A stretch of DNA of 64,000 nucleotides from Hanleya hanleyi (taxonomy: Eukaryota > Mollusca > Polyplacophora > Lepidopleurida > Hanleyidae), in the NCBI GenBank assembly GCA_036873755.1, contig JAVTVY010006840.1, forward strand, positions 1 through 64,000. Reading direction: 5' to 3'. The translations under genes and the position numbers were made by a program. Positions 1-12,179 of the stretch are shown piece by piece (position 1 is the stretch's first letter; every line of letters starts with the position of its first letter). A model generated the notes under the pieces. That model was not told the origin of the DNA and ran no database searches. It saw only the letters and a list, made by a program, of their open reading frames with translations.

Positions 1-966
1 TCGAGTGAGGTATCAAATTGGTGTGGGGTTGACATATCGATAAAAAATGGATATGACCTTGAACTGATCACGTGACCTCCCCGTGAGGGAAAAAGCCCAG
101 AACCAAGTGAGTACATGCATCCCATAGTCCCAGGTCACGCGGAAAAAACCCAGAACCAAGTCAGTACATGCATCCCATAGTCCCAGGTCACGCCCGATTC
201 ACGCAGACCGGAAGTGACGTCATACACCTGCGCACAGTGACGTCATACACCTGCGCACAACCGGGATGGAAAAACCCCAGAACCAAGTCAGTACATGCAA
301 CCACACACGACACAAAAAACGGCCGCCATCTTGGACCCATCCATCTTGGTCCCACCTCCTACCACACACGACACAAAAACTGGCCGCCATCTTGGACCCA
401 CACCATCTTCATCCCACCTCCTACCACACACGACACAAAAACTGGCCGCCATCTTGGACCCACACCATCTTCATCCCACCTCCTACCACACACGACACAA
501 AAACTGGCCGCCATCTTGGACCCACACCACACACGACACAAAAACTGGCCGCCATCTTGGACCCACACCATCTTCATCCCACCTCCTACCACACACGACA
601 CAAAAACTGGCCGCCATCTTGGACCCACACCATCTGGGTCACACCTCCTACCACACACGACACAAAAACTGGCCGCCATCTTGGACCCACACCATCTTGT
701 ACCCACCTCCTACCACACACGACACAAAAACTGGCCGCCATCTTGGACCCACACCATCTTCGTCCACCTCCTATCACACACGACACAAAAACTGGCCGCC
801 ATCTTGGACCCACACCACACACGACACAAATACTGGCCGCCATCTTGGTCCCACCTTCCACCACACATCACTCACGCATGCGCACACGCCCCATTGTGAC
901 GTCACCCAAGGTTCTGCGCATGCGCAGTGAAGCGCTATTTACTTTACTTGCTTGCTACCTACTACT
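1..966. mobile_element. Right terminal region of a third Polinton/adintovirus-like element (cut by window start)
   Basis: The first bases repeat the TIR unit of element 1 (GAGTGAGGTATCAAA). The segment ends in CTACTACT at 966, the same terminus as the right ends of elements 1 and 2. Just inside the end, the sequence AATAGCGC.TCACTGCGCATGCGC, read inward, matches the left end of element 1 near 49,445. No gene is visible in this part. The interior is occupied by a minisatellite. The rest of the element and its target duplication partner lie outside the window. Confidence 0.65.
290..868. repeat. Minisatellite, unit about 61 bp, about 9-10 copies
   Basis: A unit containing CACACGACACAAAAACTGG and CCGCCATCTTGGACCCACAC is tandemly repeated, with some half-length units. 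Long open frames on both strands result only from the repetition and are not genes. It lies inside the terminal region of element 3. Confidence 0.9.
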
Positions 967-1129
967 GAGGTGCAAAAGCATGAGGAAAAACCCTCAGGTG
1001 TGATGCAGTCTTTATCTGGCTATTTCTTAGCATAAATTTCAAGATTTTCTGTTAAAATTGTCTTGTTTTTTTCATTTCATTTTCGTCCTCACTCACCTCC
1101 CGAGTAGGAGGAAGAGACAGAGAGAGGGT

Positions 1130-1383
1130 GGGGGGGAGTCTTAGGGCGTTATTGACCTACTTACAACCGGTGACGTCAACAGGCCACTTTCGGCTGACCT
1201 TTGTGAGGTCACTCCCGGTTCCGGTCACGCTATCCGAAGTGCACAATAGTGGAAATTCGCACAATAGCGGAAATCACCTATGTCACATGACCGGAACCGG
1301 CAGTGACTTCACAAAGGTCAGACGGAAATGATGTGTTGGCGCCACCTGTCGGAAGTATGTCAATAACGCCGTAACTCCCCTTT
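1130..1383. repeat. Foldback (MITE-like) element
   Basis: The arms GGCGTTATTGACCTACTTAC (about 1,146) and GTATGTCAATAACGCC (about 1,356) are inverted copies. The pairing continues inward through AGGTCACTCCCGGTTCCGG and CCGGAACCGGCAGTGACTTC. The centre has the short direct repeat GCACAATAGYGGAAATY. No coding potential was seen. Confidence 0.7.
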
Positions 1384-2330
1384 CTATACTGCTCTCTGGT
1401 AAACATGTTTACGTGTAAACTGGATGGAAAATCGGAAGTAGTAATCGAGGCGGACACTGGGCTCCAGGTTAGGAGTTTCGTCTCCTGGAAGCCAGTGTCT
1501 CAGGACATCCAAATCCAGACCTGAATGCCCGACCGACAATTAAATCCAGATCTTAGTGTCTTGGGACACTTACGTCTAGACGCGAGTGTCCCCCGGACAC
1601 TGGGTGCATGGGGCCACCGTTTCCGTCACATCGGTACCAGATATACGATATATAACCGAATTACGAATTATAAATGTGTATGAAGGAAATCTTGCCAATC
1701 ATGTGCCTAAATGAAGAAATTCAACAATACTTCTGAAAAACTACATTTAGCAAAGATGATCTTTGATAAGTTCTGCACGGAGAAAATCTTCGGTGACCTT
1801 CGATTCCACAGTCGCATTTTCCTTTCAATCTCTGCTAGTAAACTCTTAACTATCTGTAAATTCTCTTTCTGCCGGACGATTAGATATCATAAAATAGATA
1901 CATAATATAATAGATATAATAAAGTAACGTATATACTGAAAATAACATCGTCTATCGTAAAATGCACGTATTTCGTTTTACCGCCGCAGTTGAGTTTGCG
2001 AGTGATTATTTTAAATGGTGAATCAAAATACTTCCATGGATACCTGTGATTCGGTCAAATATCAAAAACGTTGTACACACAACGTGAAAGTAAAGTTTTT
2101 GTGCATTTTGAAGTGAATGCGTTTTATCAGACGGAGGTGATGAATACTTTACCTGTTTCTGCGCACTATGGTAGGGGATTTCTTGGGCTTGCCAACCAAT
2201 TGATTGCATAATTCTCATTCGCCCTATTCGCTCGCTTAAAACATGTACGATCATTTGGTTGGTTCACCTGAATATCCGTTGCCAAACAGCAAAAACACGT
2301 ATGGCATATACAAAGAGGCAATCAAATGTG
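1384..2330. other. No gene seen
   Basis: 1,440-1,610 contains short degenerate repeats of the type GxCACTGG and GTGTCYYGGGACA. The remainder is AT-rich, with no convincing open frame, splice structure or RNA gene. Confidence 0.5.
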
Positions 2331-2339
2331 TTCACAGAA

Positions 2340-2815
2340 CAATCCCAGAACTCCGTTGTCATACGTCCCTTAAATCCGTTGCCACACGTCCCTTAACTCC
2401 GTGGTAATACATCCCTTAACTCCATTGGCATACGTCTCTTAGCTCCAATGCGTTACGTCCATTAACTCCATTGACATACGTCCATTAACTCCATTGAGAT
2501 ACGTCCTGACCTCCATTGGCATACGTCCCTTATCTTCATTGTCACAAGTTACTTAACTCCATTGTCATACGTCTCTTACATCTATTGCCACACATCCCTT
2601 ATCCCATTGCCATACGTTCTTTAACTCTGTTGGCATACGTCCCTTCATTCCTTGCCATACGTCCCTTAACTCCATTGTCATATGTCCAATAACTCCCTTG
2701 TTATGCGTCCCTTAACTCCGTCGTCATACGTCACTTAACTCCCCCTTGTCATATGTCCCTCAAATCTATTGTCATACGTCCCTTAACTCGATTGTCATAC
2801 GACCCTTAGCTCCAT
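2340..2815. repeat. Degenerate minisatellite, unit about 23-25 bp, about 20 copies
   Basis: The unit CATACGTCCCTTAACTCCAT is repeated with many substitutions. It is non-coding. The divergence between units suggests an old array. Confidence 0.85.
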
Positions 2816-3835
2816 TGTACATTCCATTTCCTGTACAAATATCGTGAAACAGCGTAGGGACGGCACAAACCCGATTTACTGATTATATTTCTCTGTACAA
2901 CATGGCTAGTAGCAGGACAGAAGTTCTCAGGGCCAGACATTTGCAGTTACTGCACAGTAACCCTCATTCCTAGGATCTTTGAATTCTGATTCACAGTACA
3001 CTACCTTCATCCCTCCACATATGACAACAAGAACATATGGCATCGTTTCAGTGCAAATATTCAAGAACTAAGCAATCAATACACAGCCATGTTTCAAATC
3101 AGATTATCTCGCGTTGAGACAATACAGCTAATGGCGGTGAGTGCCTTTGATGTTTGGAGGCTTGTCGAAACCAACTGTAATAAACAGGCCTACATGCATT
3201 ATCCTCAATCAATATCTTTACCTCGCGTGTCGATGTTTTTAATTGCGATGGAATTACATTAACCTTTGGCCTAACAGGCACTAATCGTGTTTGAACAGCC
3301 CTGGAATAGCTTTATTAATAATAAGCTCGCTTCAACTGCTTCGCAAATAGCGAGAGCACTGTCCAGAGTGAAACAATATTGTGCTGTATTTGCACAACTA
3401 AAATGTTAATTTATGAATTTTATTGTTCGTGTCATGTGTCCATAGATACAGGGAGATATTTCACATCAACATCGTTCTTATAGCCCGTGGTAATGCTCCC
3501 CTATTGCCAATGCTGGCAATAGGGACGTATGACAATGACGAATATCCAAAGTTGTTGCTGGACTGGGACAAAACTATCTAGGAAATATGCACACAGCATG
3601 GATAGAAATGGCTTAGAACCCACTCTGTGAAATATTTACCACGGACATAGATATACATACCATCGGGCTTGTGGGGAGAAACGGTTAGACACACAGATAT
3701 TGTATGAGGAAATGAGATTCACAGATATCGCTTCGTCATTGAATCAGGAATTGCAAGTGATGTGTTCCAATATACCAGTTCACTGATTACAGGGTACAGA
3801 GATGTGGAAATATTAGGTTTAACTTTTAATCGAGG
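2816..3835. other. No gene seen
   Basis: AT-rich DNA without a supportable coding frame, RNA gene or clear repeat boundary. A minus-strand 60-codon frame at 3,099-3,281 has no recognisable features. Confidence 0.45.
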
Positions 3836-3839
3836 AATA

Positions 3840-4397
3840 ATTCTTCACCGGGCTGACCAAGACAAAACACAAAACAAAGCAAAAGTCCGCCTAGGGAGCT
3901 CCAGTAAACATTAATTCGAACAAACAAGAAGATAATAACAGTTGAAAACAGTTTTACAAAGAGCCCGCGCTATATATGAACACAGCCTATAGTATTGGAC
4001 CCTTCTACGGAGTACTACAGTCTATCTATGGACAACGTGCTTTCGAAGACCCAAAAGCGCCGGTCGTTCCAGCCGGGCTGACCAAGACAAACAAATAAAA
4101 CAAATAAAACCTGACGAATCAACTCAAAATTTCACCATGCACAAATGCCAAAAACGTTCACGAGAAAATACTTCACAAGAAATACGGGAATAATACTAGC
4201 TTTAAACCCCAGAAATACTCAAAATAACAGACGAAATTGCAAGTGCAAATCACTCAGTCTGACTACATCCAGGTCCCTTCTTGAAATATGAAATGTTTCC
4301 GGACATAAAATTGTGAGGAAAACGAAGATTGGCGCTTTTCTTCTACACAGTGACCTCCTGAACGTTTTGTACTCGCCTCAAAATGAAGTGAAATGTT
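3840..4397. repeat. Dispersed duplicated block, copy 1 (see 8,100-9,235)
   Basis: It contains GGGCTGACCAAGACAAA (twice), CTAGGGAGCTCCAG, and a segment ending with ACGAAGATTGGCGCTTTTC. The same modules recur in the same order at 8,100-9,235. Repeated motifs within each block suggest a composite, possibly tRNA- or 5S-unrelated, interspersed repeat of unknown class. Confidence 0.7.
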
Positions 4398-4409
4398 GCG
4401 AGAATCTAG

Positions 4410-4901
4410 GTAAATAATATATAGCCCTCAAGAGTATGCGGGCTATAGGTCGGCCCCAGTCACCTCCAGCGAGGGTTTTAGATAATTTTATTGCGAATCA
4501 CCCACCTCTGAAACTGCCGTACATCTAATCTCTATCCCCTCCTGCGCACTATTTTAAAATCTTGTGCACTATTGTGAAATAGTAACGAAGATATCGCCGT
4601 CTGAATTTTCCAGTCGACTTCCACTTTAAACGCGCCATGTTAACCATATACAGTGACGTCACCAATATGGCGCGCAGAGAGTTGAAGTTTTCAACTGGAA
4701 AATTCAGACGGCAATATATGCGTCACTATTTCACAGTAGTGCGCAAGATTTTAAAATAGTGCGCAGGAAGGGATAGAGATTAGATGTACGGCAGGTTCAG
4801 AGGTGGGTGATTCGTAATAAAATTATCTAAAACCCTCGCTGGAGGTGACTGGGGCCGACCTATAGCCCTCATACTTTTGAGGGCTATATATTATTTAGCT
4901 A
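4410..4901. mobile_element. Foldback MITE, 492 bp, with 12-bp flanking duplication
   Basis: Arms of at least 150 bp are near-perfect inverted repeats: TAAATAATATATAGCCCTC at the left, its complement at the right. They include an internal ACCTCCAGCGAGGGTTTTAG. The sequence GCGAGAATCTAG occurs directly outside both ends (4,398-4,409 and 4,902-4,913), which fits a target-site duplication. There is no open frame of note. The superfamily is not assigned. Confidence 0.75.
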
Positions 4902-4913
4902 GCGAGAATCTAG

Positions 4914-6712
4914 ACCAGTTAGAGACACAGCAGCATTTGTTGTTAGGTTAACTAACAATGGTAACATAAGTTATTAAGCCATTCACAGGTGTTTGGCAAG
5001 TTAATTAGCTGGGGGTATCGTCAACAAGAGATCGGATGGTTCATCTGTCGTGGGTATAGAGCAAAATCTATTGGTCGAGTGTGAGAAGATCGTTTGAGAC
5101 AGCGGTTGGTTTAGTGCATGAGTGAGTCTTGATCTGCTTGTTTGTATCTCTGATTTATTATGGAGGATGGGTCCATCTTTTATATGTAATTTTCGAGCAG
5201 GTTTTCATGCATTTTGTGTTTCGTTGGCATTTGAAATGAGAGCTTTAAATAGAGAGTTATGTTGTTCGTCGATATATAGCTGAAAAATTACTGAACGCGA
5301 GGTTAAATTTAATTCTCTCTCTGTCTGTGTGTGTACACTTTGAGATACATGTAGCTACGCGCTATATGACTAGAGTATCAAGTTGAACTATCAAGCTAGA
5401 TAGTGTTAATCATCATCCGAACGCATGACACGATCATACGTAGAAACTTCTGCTCGTAGCCATGCGGTAACGGCTGCTATCTGAGTGTAATAGGGCGTTT
5501 CCCAAATCGTCACATCCGACTGGTCCCGTTACCTCCGACATCGGTGCAATCACATTCATACAACGAAGACACACCTCCAGAAAGCGATCGATTGAAATGA
5601 TCCCATGGTGGGCCTCGAAATGCCCCCATCACAAAATAAAAAGCATGTCATTTTCCTGTAGTCTGCCGCCGATTTTATTTTGTTTTCAAATATGTTAGGC
5701 CGTTTGTTTCTTAAGATAAACGAAGAAGCATGCTCCACTAGAGTGAGAAATAAAATTGCTAATTTGCACAACTTCGTTTTGGTCTCACGTAGACTCCCCC
5801 AGTCTTGCGCCTCATGAAACTGACATGTTTTCATGTCTGAGAAATATTTGAATACAGATAATTTCATTGGCTCGTTTAAATGGGGTCGACATTTGACCTC
5901 ATGCTTTGGGAACAACTTTCGAACTGGATTATCTCCCTCTAGATAGATGGCGCCGTGTGAAATACATGCCGAATCACAGCGAAAATCTAAGGGTAGTGTT
6001 AAGTGAAACGTGAAATGCCCTTAGAAAGCTAAGATGGTGTTAATTGGATCAAAACAACTCAATAGACAAAGAAACAATGATGACCGATATTTCATATAGG
6101 CTTTCCGGGTTTGTACTGGAACCGTAAGGAATGCTAGAGTCAGTTCTGACATTCAGTAGACAGCCGTCACCCACGAGTACCTCTCGCGTTCATTATCGAA
6201 AGACCTCATTTCATAACGCAATACTACTTAAAACACCACTCACGAAGTACGCATACACAAAAATATGAAGTACATACGCTAATGTCCTACAGCGTAGAAG
6301 CGGTCAAACATTTTCAGTTGACCAATATGATGTATCATCAAATCTGCATCAACGATCAGTATTCTTAATACAGATGTTTGTCGATGACGTTATTTAAAGT
6401 ATAGAGTTCAATAAGATCTTGATGACGAAGAATAGTAAAGAGCGTTAGTAAATTCCTGGTGATTTTTTGGGGGGGATACTAGTGGATACTTATTATTGTT
6501 CCGTTTATATATTAGCAAAATCTGAGGTTCGTCAACCTATGAATAACAGCAGCTATAGAAATAAAACCATACTCTATGCTATTATGACATATGAACCGTT
6601 ATATGAATGTTTTGCCTGGAAGTTAGTAATGATTTGCTTAACACTTTTTGTGCATGAAGCTCTACACTATGTTCTTTCCTTCTTTTCTTTATTGTATAAC
6701 GTACATGCTGTA
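4914..6712. other. No supported gene
   Basis: A 119-codon minus-strand frame at 5,556-5,915 has no domain, signal or compositional support and is probably chance. About 6,080-6,480 has weak similarity to the dispersed family described at 29,380-31,730 (GTCAAACATTTTCAGTTG). Confidence 0.4.
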
Positions 6713-6720
6713 AACTAGCT

Positions 6721-7185
6721 AACATTCATAGCGTCTCCCTTCCCTCAACGCTATGCCGACGACAAATACATTTCCCTGTTGGTGACTCGAACATCTTCAT
6801 GGCGCACTTATTATTATCTTTGCGTCCTATTGGACCTTCATTAACTTGAGAATATGGGCCACCATGAATAAAAATACCACAATCGATGTTGTGATCATCA
6901 TCCCCTTATGACGGAAATGCCCATCTTCTCAACCCTCGATTTCAGGTGATTTTGAGGCTCCATAGGGATAATTTTAACGTCTGTAATTAATATATGACCG
7001 ACGAAGGGCCATTTAGTCTGCCATTTCTGTATTTTTATTAATGGCGGCCCATTTTCTCAAGTTAATGAAGGTCCAAAAGGGCGCAAAGGTAATAATAAGT
7101 GCGCCATGGAGATGTTCGAGTTACCAACAGGGATATGTATTTGTCGTCGGCATAGCGTTCAGGGAAGGGAGACGCTATGAATCTT
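6721..7185. mobile_element. Foldback MITE, 465 bp, with 8-bp target duplication
   Basis: Inverted arms start ATTCATAGCGTCTCCCTTCC, and more than 150 bp pair at the outer halves. The arms include the ATTAACTTGAGAA segment and the GCGCACTTATTATTA segment. AACTAGCT flanks both sides (6,713-6,720 and 7,186-7,193). An 8-bp duplication is typical of hAT-like elements, but the class is inferred from length only. Confidence 0.75.
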
Positions 7186-7193
7186 AACTAGCT

Positions 7194-8099
7194 GTAACCC
7201 TATTTGTCCTGGGCGATTTGAGGTATACCGCAGCCTGGAGGAGAGGCGAAAAATGCCTCTTATATATTTTCGCTATCCCTAAGGTTAGAGGACTGCAACT
7301 TACCACACTAGATATTTGGGCAAAGCTCCACTAGAAAATGTCTAAAAAAAATCCAAGATGGCCGTGATGATATCACAAGGACGTACTTTTCATAAACGGC
7401 ATTTTTGGACGAATTTCCGGTAAGAATTTTTTTATTTATTTATTTTCGTCGCAAAAACTGCATTATAAATTAGTAAATAATTATCTGATATGAAATATAA
7501 TATGACCTCTGACGACGACACAGCTCACCAATCCCCAGTGTACGAGTTGTCACAGCGATACAGCTCAGCAATTACCAATATAGAAGCATCATGTCCATCT
7601 TAGCTATCTAGATTTGTATCTAATATCGCTTATGCTGGTGCTAGGGGCCGTGTGGTCATGTCATCCAAGTTGCCACATGATCAGGTACAATAAAAACATA
7701 CTTGAGATACAACACATATCACGAATCGTTAGATTCTTGGTATGTGCTTCAGAATAGGTTAACCACAATACTATACTGTGAAGTCATGCGACTCTCTCGG
7801 CATCTCTTCCCACTTTTCTTACATACGTTGTAATTTGACCCCACGAGTTACGGTTTGTCATGTATACTCCAAGGTAACACTGGCACGGTGTGTACAGGGC
7901 CGCGAGCGGCATGCGCCCTGCTTATTCGAGAGCTTTCGGTGTCCGCCGGTCCCGCTTACTCAGTCCCACAATCAATTCTGTATAAGATCCCTATCTCTGC
8001 TTCTACAATATTCAGTGTTATTTTTAATGTTTCAAATGGGATGTCATTCATCGATACAATAAAAGTGGCCTCTCCAACAGTTTGTTTGCCATAGCGCTA
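7194..8099. other. No supported gene
   Basis: Two overlapping plus-strand frames (7,778-8,094) lack recognisable features. No RNA gene was seen. It is ordinary AT-rich intergenic DNA by eye. Confidence 0.4.
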
Positions 8100-9235
8100 A
8101 ACAACTATTGTAGACTCTCATCTACATAGGGAGCCGCACAGCAAAACTGTCACACAGGGAGCTCCAGGAAAGTTTAGTTCGAACAACAATAAAAAACAAT
8201 AACAGTTGTTTACAGTAGCCCGCGCTATATATTAACACAGTGCATTCGGAGCCCAAAATGACAATGTTATAATCAACACAGCGCCATCTATCCGCACAAG
8301 GAAAATGGTGATCCACGTCAAAGTCAAGCCAGCCAGCCTGACCAAGACAAAAACAAACAAAGCAAAACTCCCACCTAGGGAGCTCCAGGAAAAAATAATT
8401 CGAACAAACAAAAAGATAATAACAGTTGAAAACAGTTTTACAAAGAGCATGCGCTATTTATCAACACAGTGCTTTCGATGATCCAAAAGCCCCGTATGAC
8501 AATGTTATATTCAATACAGCGCCCTCTATCTACACCTGGAATATGGTGATCTAGATCATCCCAGCCAGGCTGACCAAGACAAAAAACAAAAACCGCCGCC
8601 AAGAGTGAAAATCTGACGAATCAACTTAAAATTTCCCCATGCACAAATGCCAAAAAGGTTCACGAAAAATACTACACAAGAAATCTGGAATAATGCTAGC
8701 TTTAAATCCCAGAAATACTCAAAATACATGTAACAGAGATGAAATTGCAAGTGCAAATGACTCAGTGACTACATCCCGGTCCCTTCTTGAAATATGAAAT
8801 CATTTGCGTACACTTCGACATCCATAAGATAGCTTGCGAATCGTGTCTCCATTATCGCGGAGCCATATCCGGTGTTCTACCTTCATCCGGCGGAGAACAG
8901 ACGGGATAAATCTGGTAAATTTCAGGCTTTCATACCACTCCGGAAACATATATTGCCTGGGTTTACAAAAGATATAGGTATGAATAACTTTCGTATCATC
9001 CAAGAGGCGTTGTAGATCTGTAGATCTGTACATTTTGAAATTGATTTAAGGGAATTCCCTCTTGCATTTGCCGAACGTAGGATGAGAATGGATACACACG
9101 ATCCCGGGGTCAGTCTTACCGCGTATAGATGACCGAGATGGTTACAGGTTGATACGAAACGTTTTCTGATATAAAATTGTGAGGAAAACGAAGATTGGCG
9201 CTCCTTTTTCTACGAAGTGCCCTCCTGAACTATTT
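8100..9235. repeat. Dispersed duplicated block, copy 2, with internal repeats and a 350-bp insert
   Basis: It repeats the modules of 3,840-4,397: AGGGAGCTCCAGGAAA twice, CTGACCAAGACAAAAA twice, CACAAATGCCAAAAA, and ATAAAATTGTGAGGAAAACG. Relative to copy 1, a segment of about 355 bp is inserted at about 8,801-9,155. It holds the minus-strand frame described separately. Confidence 0.7.
8800..9033 (-). CDS. Unrecognised 77-codon open frame in an inserted segment
   Basis: The frame has a protein-like, charged and aromatic composition (for example FPEWYESLKFTRFIPSVLRR followed by MKVEHRIWLRDNG), unlike most chance frames here. It lies wholly within a segment that is absent from the otherwise parallel block at 4,290-4,305. 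That suggests it arrived as an insert, perhaps an exon or gene fragment. I do not recognise a family, and there is no poly(A) signal or clear promoter. Upstream, splice-like signals are possible but unproven. It could equally be chance. Confidence 0.25.
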   Translation of the reverse strand: MYRSTDLQRLLDDTKVIHTYIFCKPRQYMFPEWYESLKFTRFIPSVLRRMKVEHRIWLRDNGDTIRKLSYGCRSVRK

Positions 9236-11500
9236 GTACTCTCATCGCGGTTCGCAGTTTGCAGTTCATTATTCGAGGAGACCAGCAATTATTTCCTCAG
9301 CCATGGAAATCTGTTTTTTTTTATTATGAGTGCTTTGAACTCCAACCTCTGTAATATTTAATCGACAATTTTAGAGGCCGTGAATCCTCGCGGGATTTTT
9401 CAAAAAATTTTCTCAGCCATAGCGCGTGATCACCATGGCCACCGTCCATTTTTTGTAAAGCGATGATCGGCTGTTTGAAAGTTTGTTCATTTTTCTCCTG
9501 CATGTGTGACTCACTCAACAGGTTTTATGTAATTGTTATCAATTTCTGACACAAGACGTTGGTTAATAATGCATTATTATAGTAGGCTACTGTCTTGGTC
9601 GAAATAAAGAGCTAGATTTGTTGAGCACTTTCTTTCACCTGTTCTCTTTTTCCCCTCCCCACTCAGCTAGCCGAATGTCGTGACCTAAAATTTATTAGTA
9701 TTAATACGCACAACTTCTATTCGGTTGCAACCAAACTTTCTACATAATGTGCTTTTTCCTTCGAAAATTGCTGTGAAATGATTTATGGGACAAATAGAAT
9801 ATTCAGCTCTTTGCTTTATAATATCAAATTTATTAAACTCGACTAGTAATATTATTTTTTCCTTGCCAGAGGCTCGGAATAAATAAAAATTGCTACTCTC
9901 GCTTCATAAATTTGATATTATAAAGCCACTCGGTGGATATCCTCTAATGACTAACATCGAATAATGCTTGGTATCAAATTATAGGTCAAGCATCATAAAA
10001 ATAAACATAACAATTACTTTTCAAAAGTAGGGGAACAATTCACCAACTTTCGCAGAATAAAAAAGTTTAACTCACGGAAATGACAGTATAGTATGAGGTT
10101 CAACTTTAGCTCCAAGCAATTCGCATATATGGAAATATGTTTTGAAAGGAAGAATAATTTAACCCTCTCTGAGAATCGAAACAACGACCTGCCAACCCCT
10201 GGAGTTGCACTAACTGGCTTAGCTATACTGAATCATTGATAATACTCAAAACTGACTTTATATTACAGAAATGACTATTTAGTATTTAATGAGTTAGACA
10301 ACACTGATCACGATCAATACATCATAGTTGTGCAGTTATATTGTGCACTTTCGGTTACAAGCATGAAATTTAGCAAATAGCTATTTTGAATGATACTCTT
10401 TCGGAGCACCATCTCTCTATCCCCATTCTCACCCGCCAGGGCCTTGCCTCGCTGGTATTGGTGTTCCCGTCCTCTTCGCCATACAGAATTCCTTTAGATT
10501 AGCATTAATCACTCCCGTAATTTCAATCTTTATGTATATCAACAGACAATGGGAGAAACATATTGCATTTGACATCATTCTCTCAAGTCAGAGCCCATTT
10601 CTGCTAGAATTGACTGGTTCTACACTTCACAATTCATGTTACTTTGTCAATCAGTTTTACGAATGTAATAACGTCATATATTAGTAGATACGGACCATAA
10701 AAGCGATCTATTTGACCTCGTTCTCAAAAGCTAGGGTCTTGATTTCCTGGAGGATTTTGATTTTGAGTTTGATACTTAGATACATTTCATATTGACTTTA
10801 ACTTAGCAGTCAATCAAAGATAATAACGAGAATTCGGCATCATTCTCTTACAAACAGACCTTGTTTAGTGAACGTGCCCTGAAATTCCTCACTTAAATCA
10901 CATTCGGAATGACTTAGTGACAGACATCCGCGACGTGAGTATGGGGAGATATCCATAGATACTGACTAGAAATGTTTCTTATTTGTAGAATGTGATTTTT
11001 TTAAAAGAAATTAATAAAATCAGCAACTTCAAAAAGGCTTGGCCGAACATGTCAAATGAGATGATATTTCCTAAGAATGAAATAGTTAATCATTTATATA
11101 GAAGGAGCAAACCATGTCTTGGTATTGACTTTCTGCGTGGGAAAGAGTGTCAGGGTATTTAGTTTGCAGATGATATAACGCCCGTAAATGCAGAACATCA
11201 ATTATTCTAATGGAATATCAAAACTGTCACAGGCCTTAATTTGAACAGTGAAAAGGGTCATTATACCTCTTAAACAGTTCGAGAAAGCCTTCAACCCATT
11301 TCCATAGTTTCACAGATCAAAGTGATAGACCTGATACCAAACTCATTGGAAATTAATTTTGAAGAAAATCTAAAATCTAAAGTGAGAAGGGAGACTGAAG
11401 AGCGTAGATTTTCGTGCTATGATTAAATCCTTGAAATTTGTTTGGATTTCCAAATATTTGAAAGCCTTTTTGATTTACAAAAATCAACGGCTGAACCGAA
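9236..11500. other. No gene seen
   Basis: AT-rich DNA. 9,820-9,930 has a weak inverted pair (GATATTATAAAG / CTTTATAATATC). No frame here has domain or compositional support. Confidence 0.45.
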
Positions 11501-11539
11501 TATTTTGAAACTTGGCATACACGATATTTATATATATAT

Positions 11540-11914
11540 ATGTCTTTCTCTTGGCTGTCCTCAGTCCCCCATCCCCTTTTGATTATTTGCATATCTTTTC
11601 GCCCCTTTCTTTACCAAACACTATAAACTATACTCTCTATATATGTTCATTCTCTATATCTTTGTGAAGGGGGTCTCCAGTCTCCAGTCCCCTTTGACTC
11701 ATTTACAGGTATTAGTGTATTTATGAGTGTATATGTCTTTCTCTTGGCTGTCCCCAGTCCCCCGTCCCCTTTTGGTTATTTGCATATATTTTCGCCCCTT
11801 TCTTTACGAAACACTATATACTATACTCTCTATATATGTTCATTCTCTATATCTTTGTGAAGGCGGTCCCCAGTCTCCAGTCCCCTTTGCTTCATTTACA
11901 GGTATTTGTCAAAG
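11540..11914. repeat. Two tandem copies of an approximately 190-bp repeat
   Basis: The unit includes TGTCTTTCTCTTGGCTGTCC, TATGTTCATTCTCTATATC and GTCTCCAGTCCCCTTTG, and is repeated at 11,540-11,720 and 11,729-11,914. A related unit continues at 17,040-17,200, beyond the 5-kb element inserted between them. Confidence 0.8.
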
Positions 11915-12179
11915 GTCCGTGTAACCTTGCACAATTCAATTTTCGTGTTTTGTTTCTGGTTTCTCAAAATCAAAAATTGAAATTTGACATCAATTTTTAA
12001 TTTTCGTTTTCGGTTTCTCAGAATCAGAAATTGAAATACACGAAATTGAAATTTGACATTCAATTCTCAATTTTTGTTTTTCGTTTTGCTTCGCACAAAA
12101 ATGAAAATCAAATATTGAAAATTGCCTCGACTTGTCCGTTTTTCGGTTTTTGATTTTAACTTTGACGCATCAATGTTAA

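Noticed and set aside
168..1003. Long open frames on both strands at the window start
   Set aside because: They arise from the 61-bp minisatellite; all three frames repeat the same short peptides.
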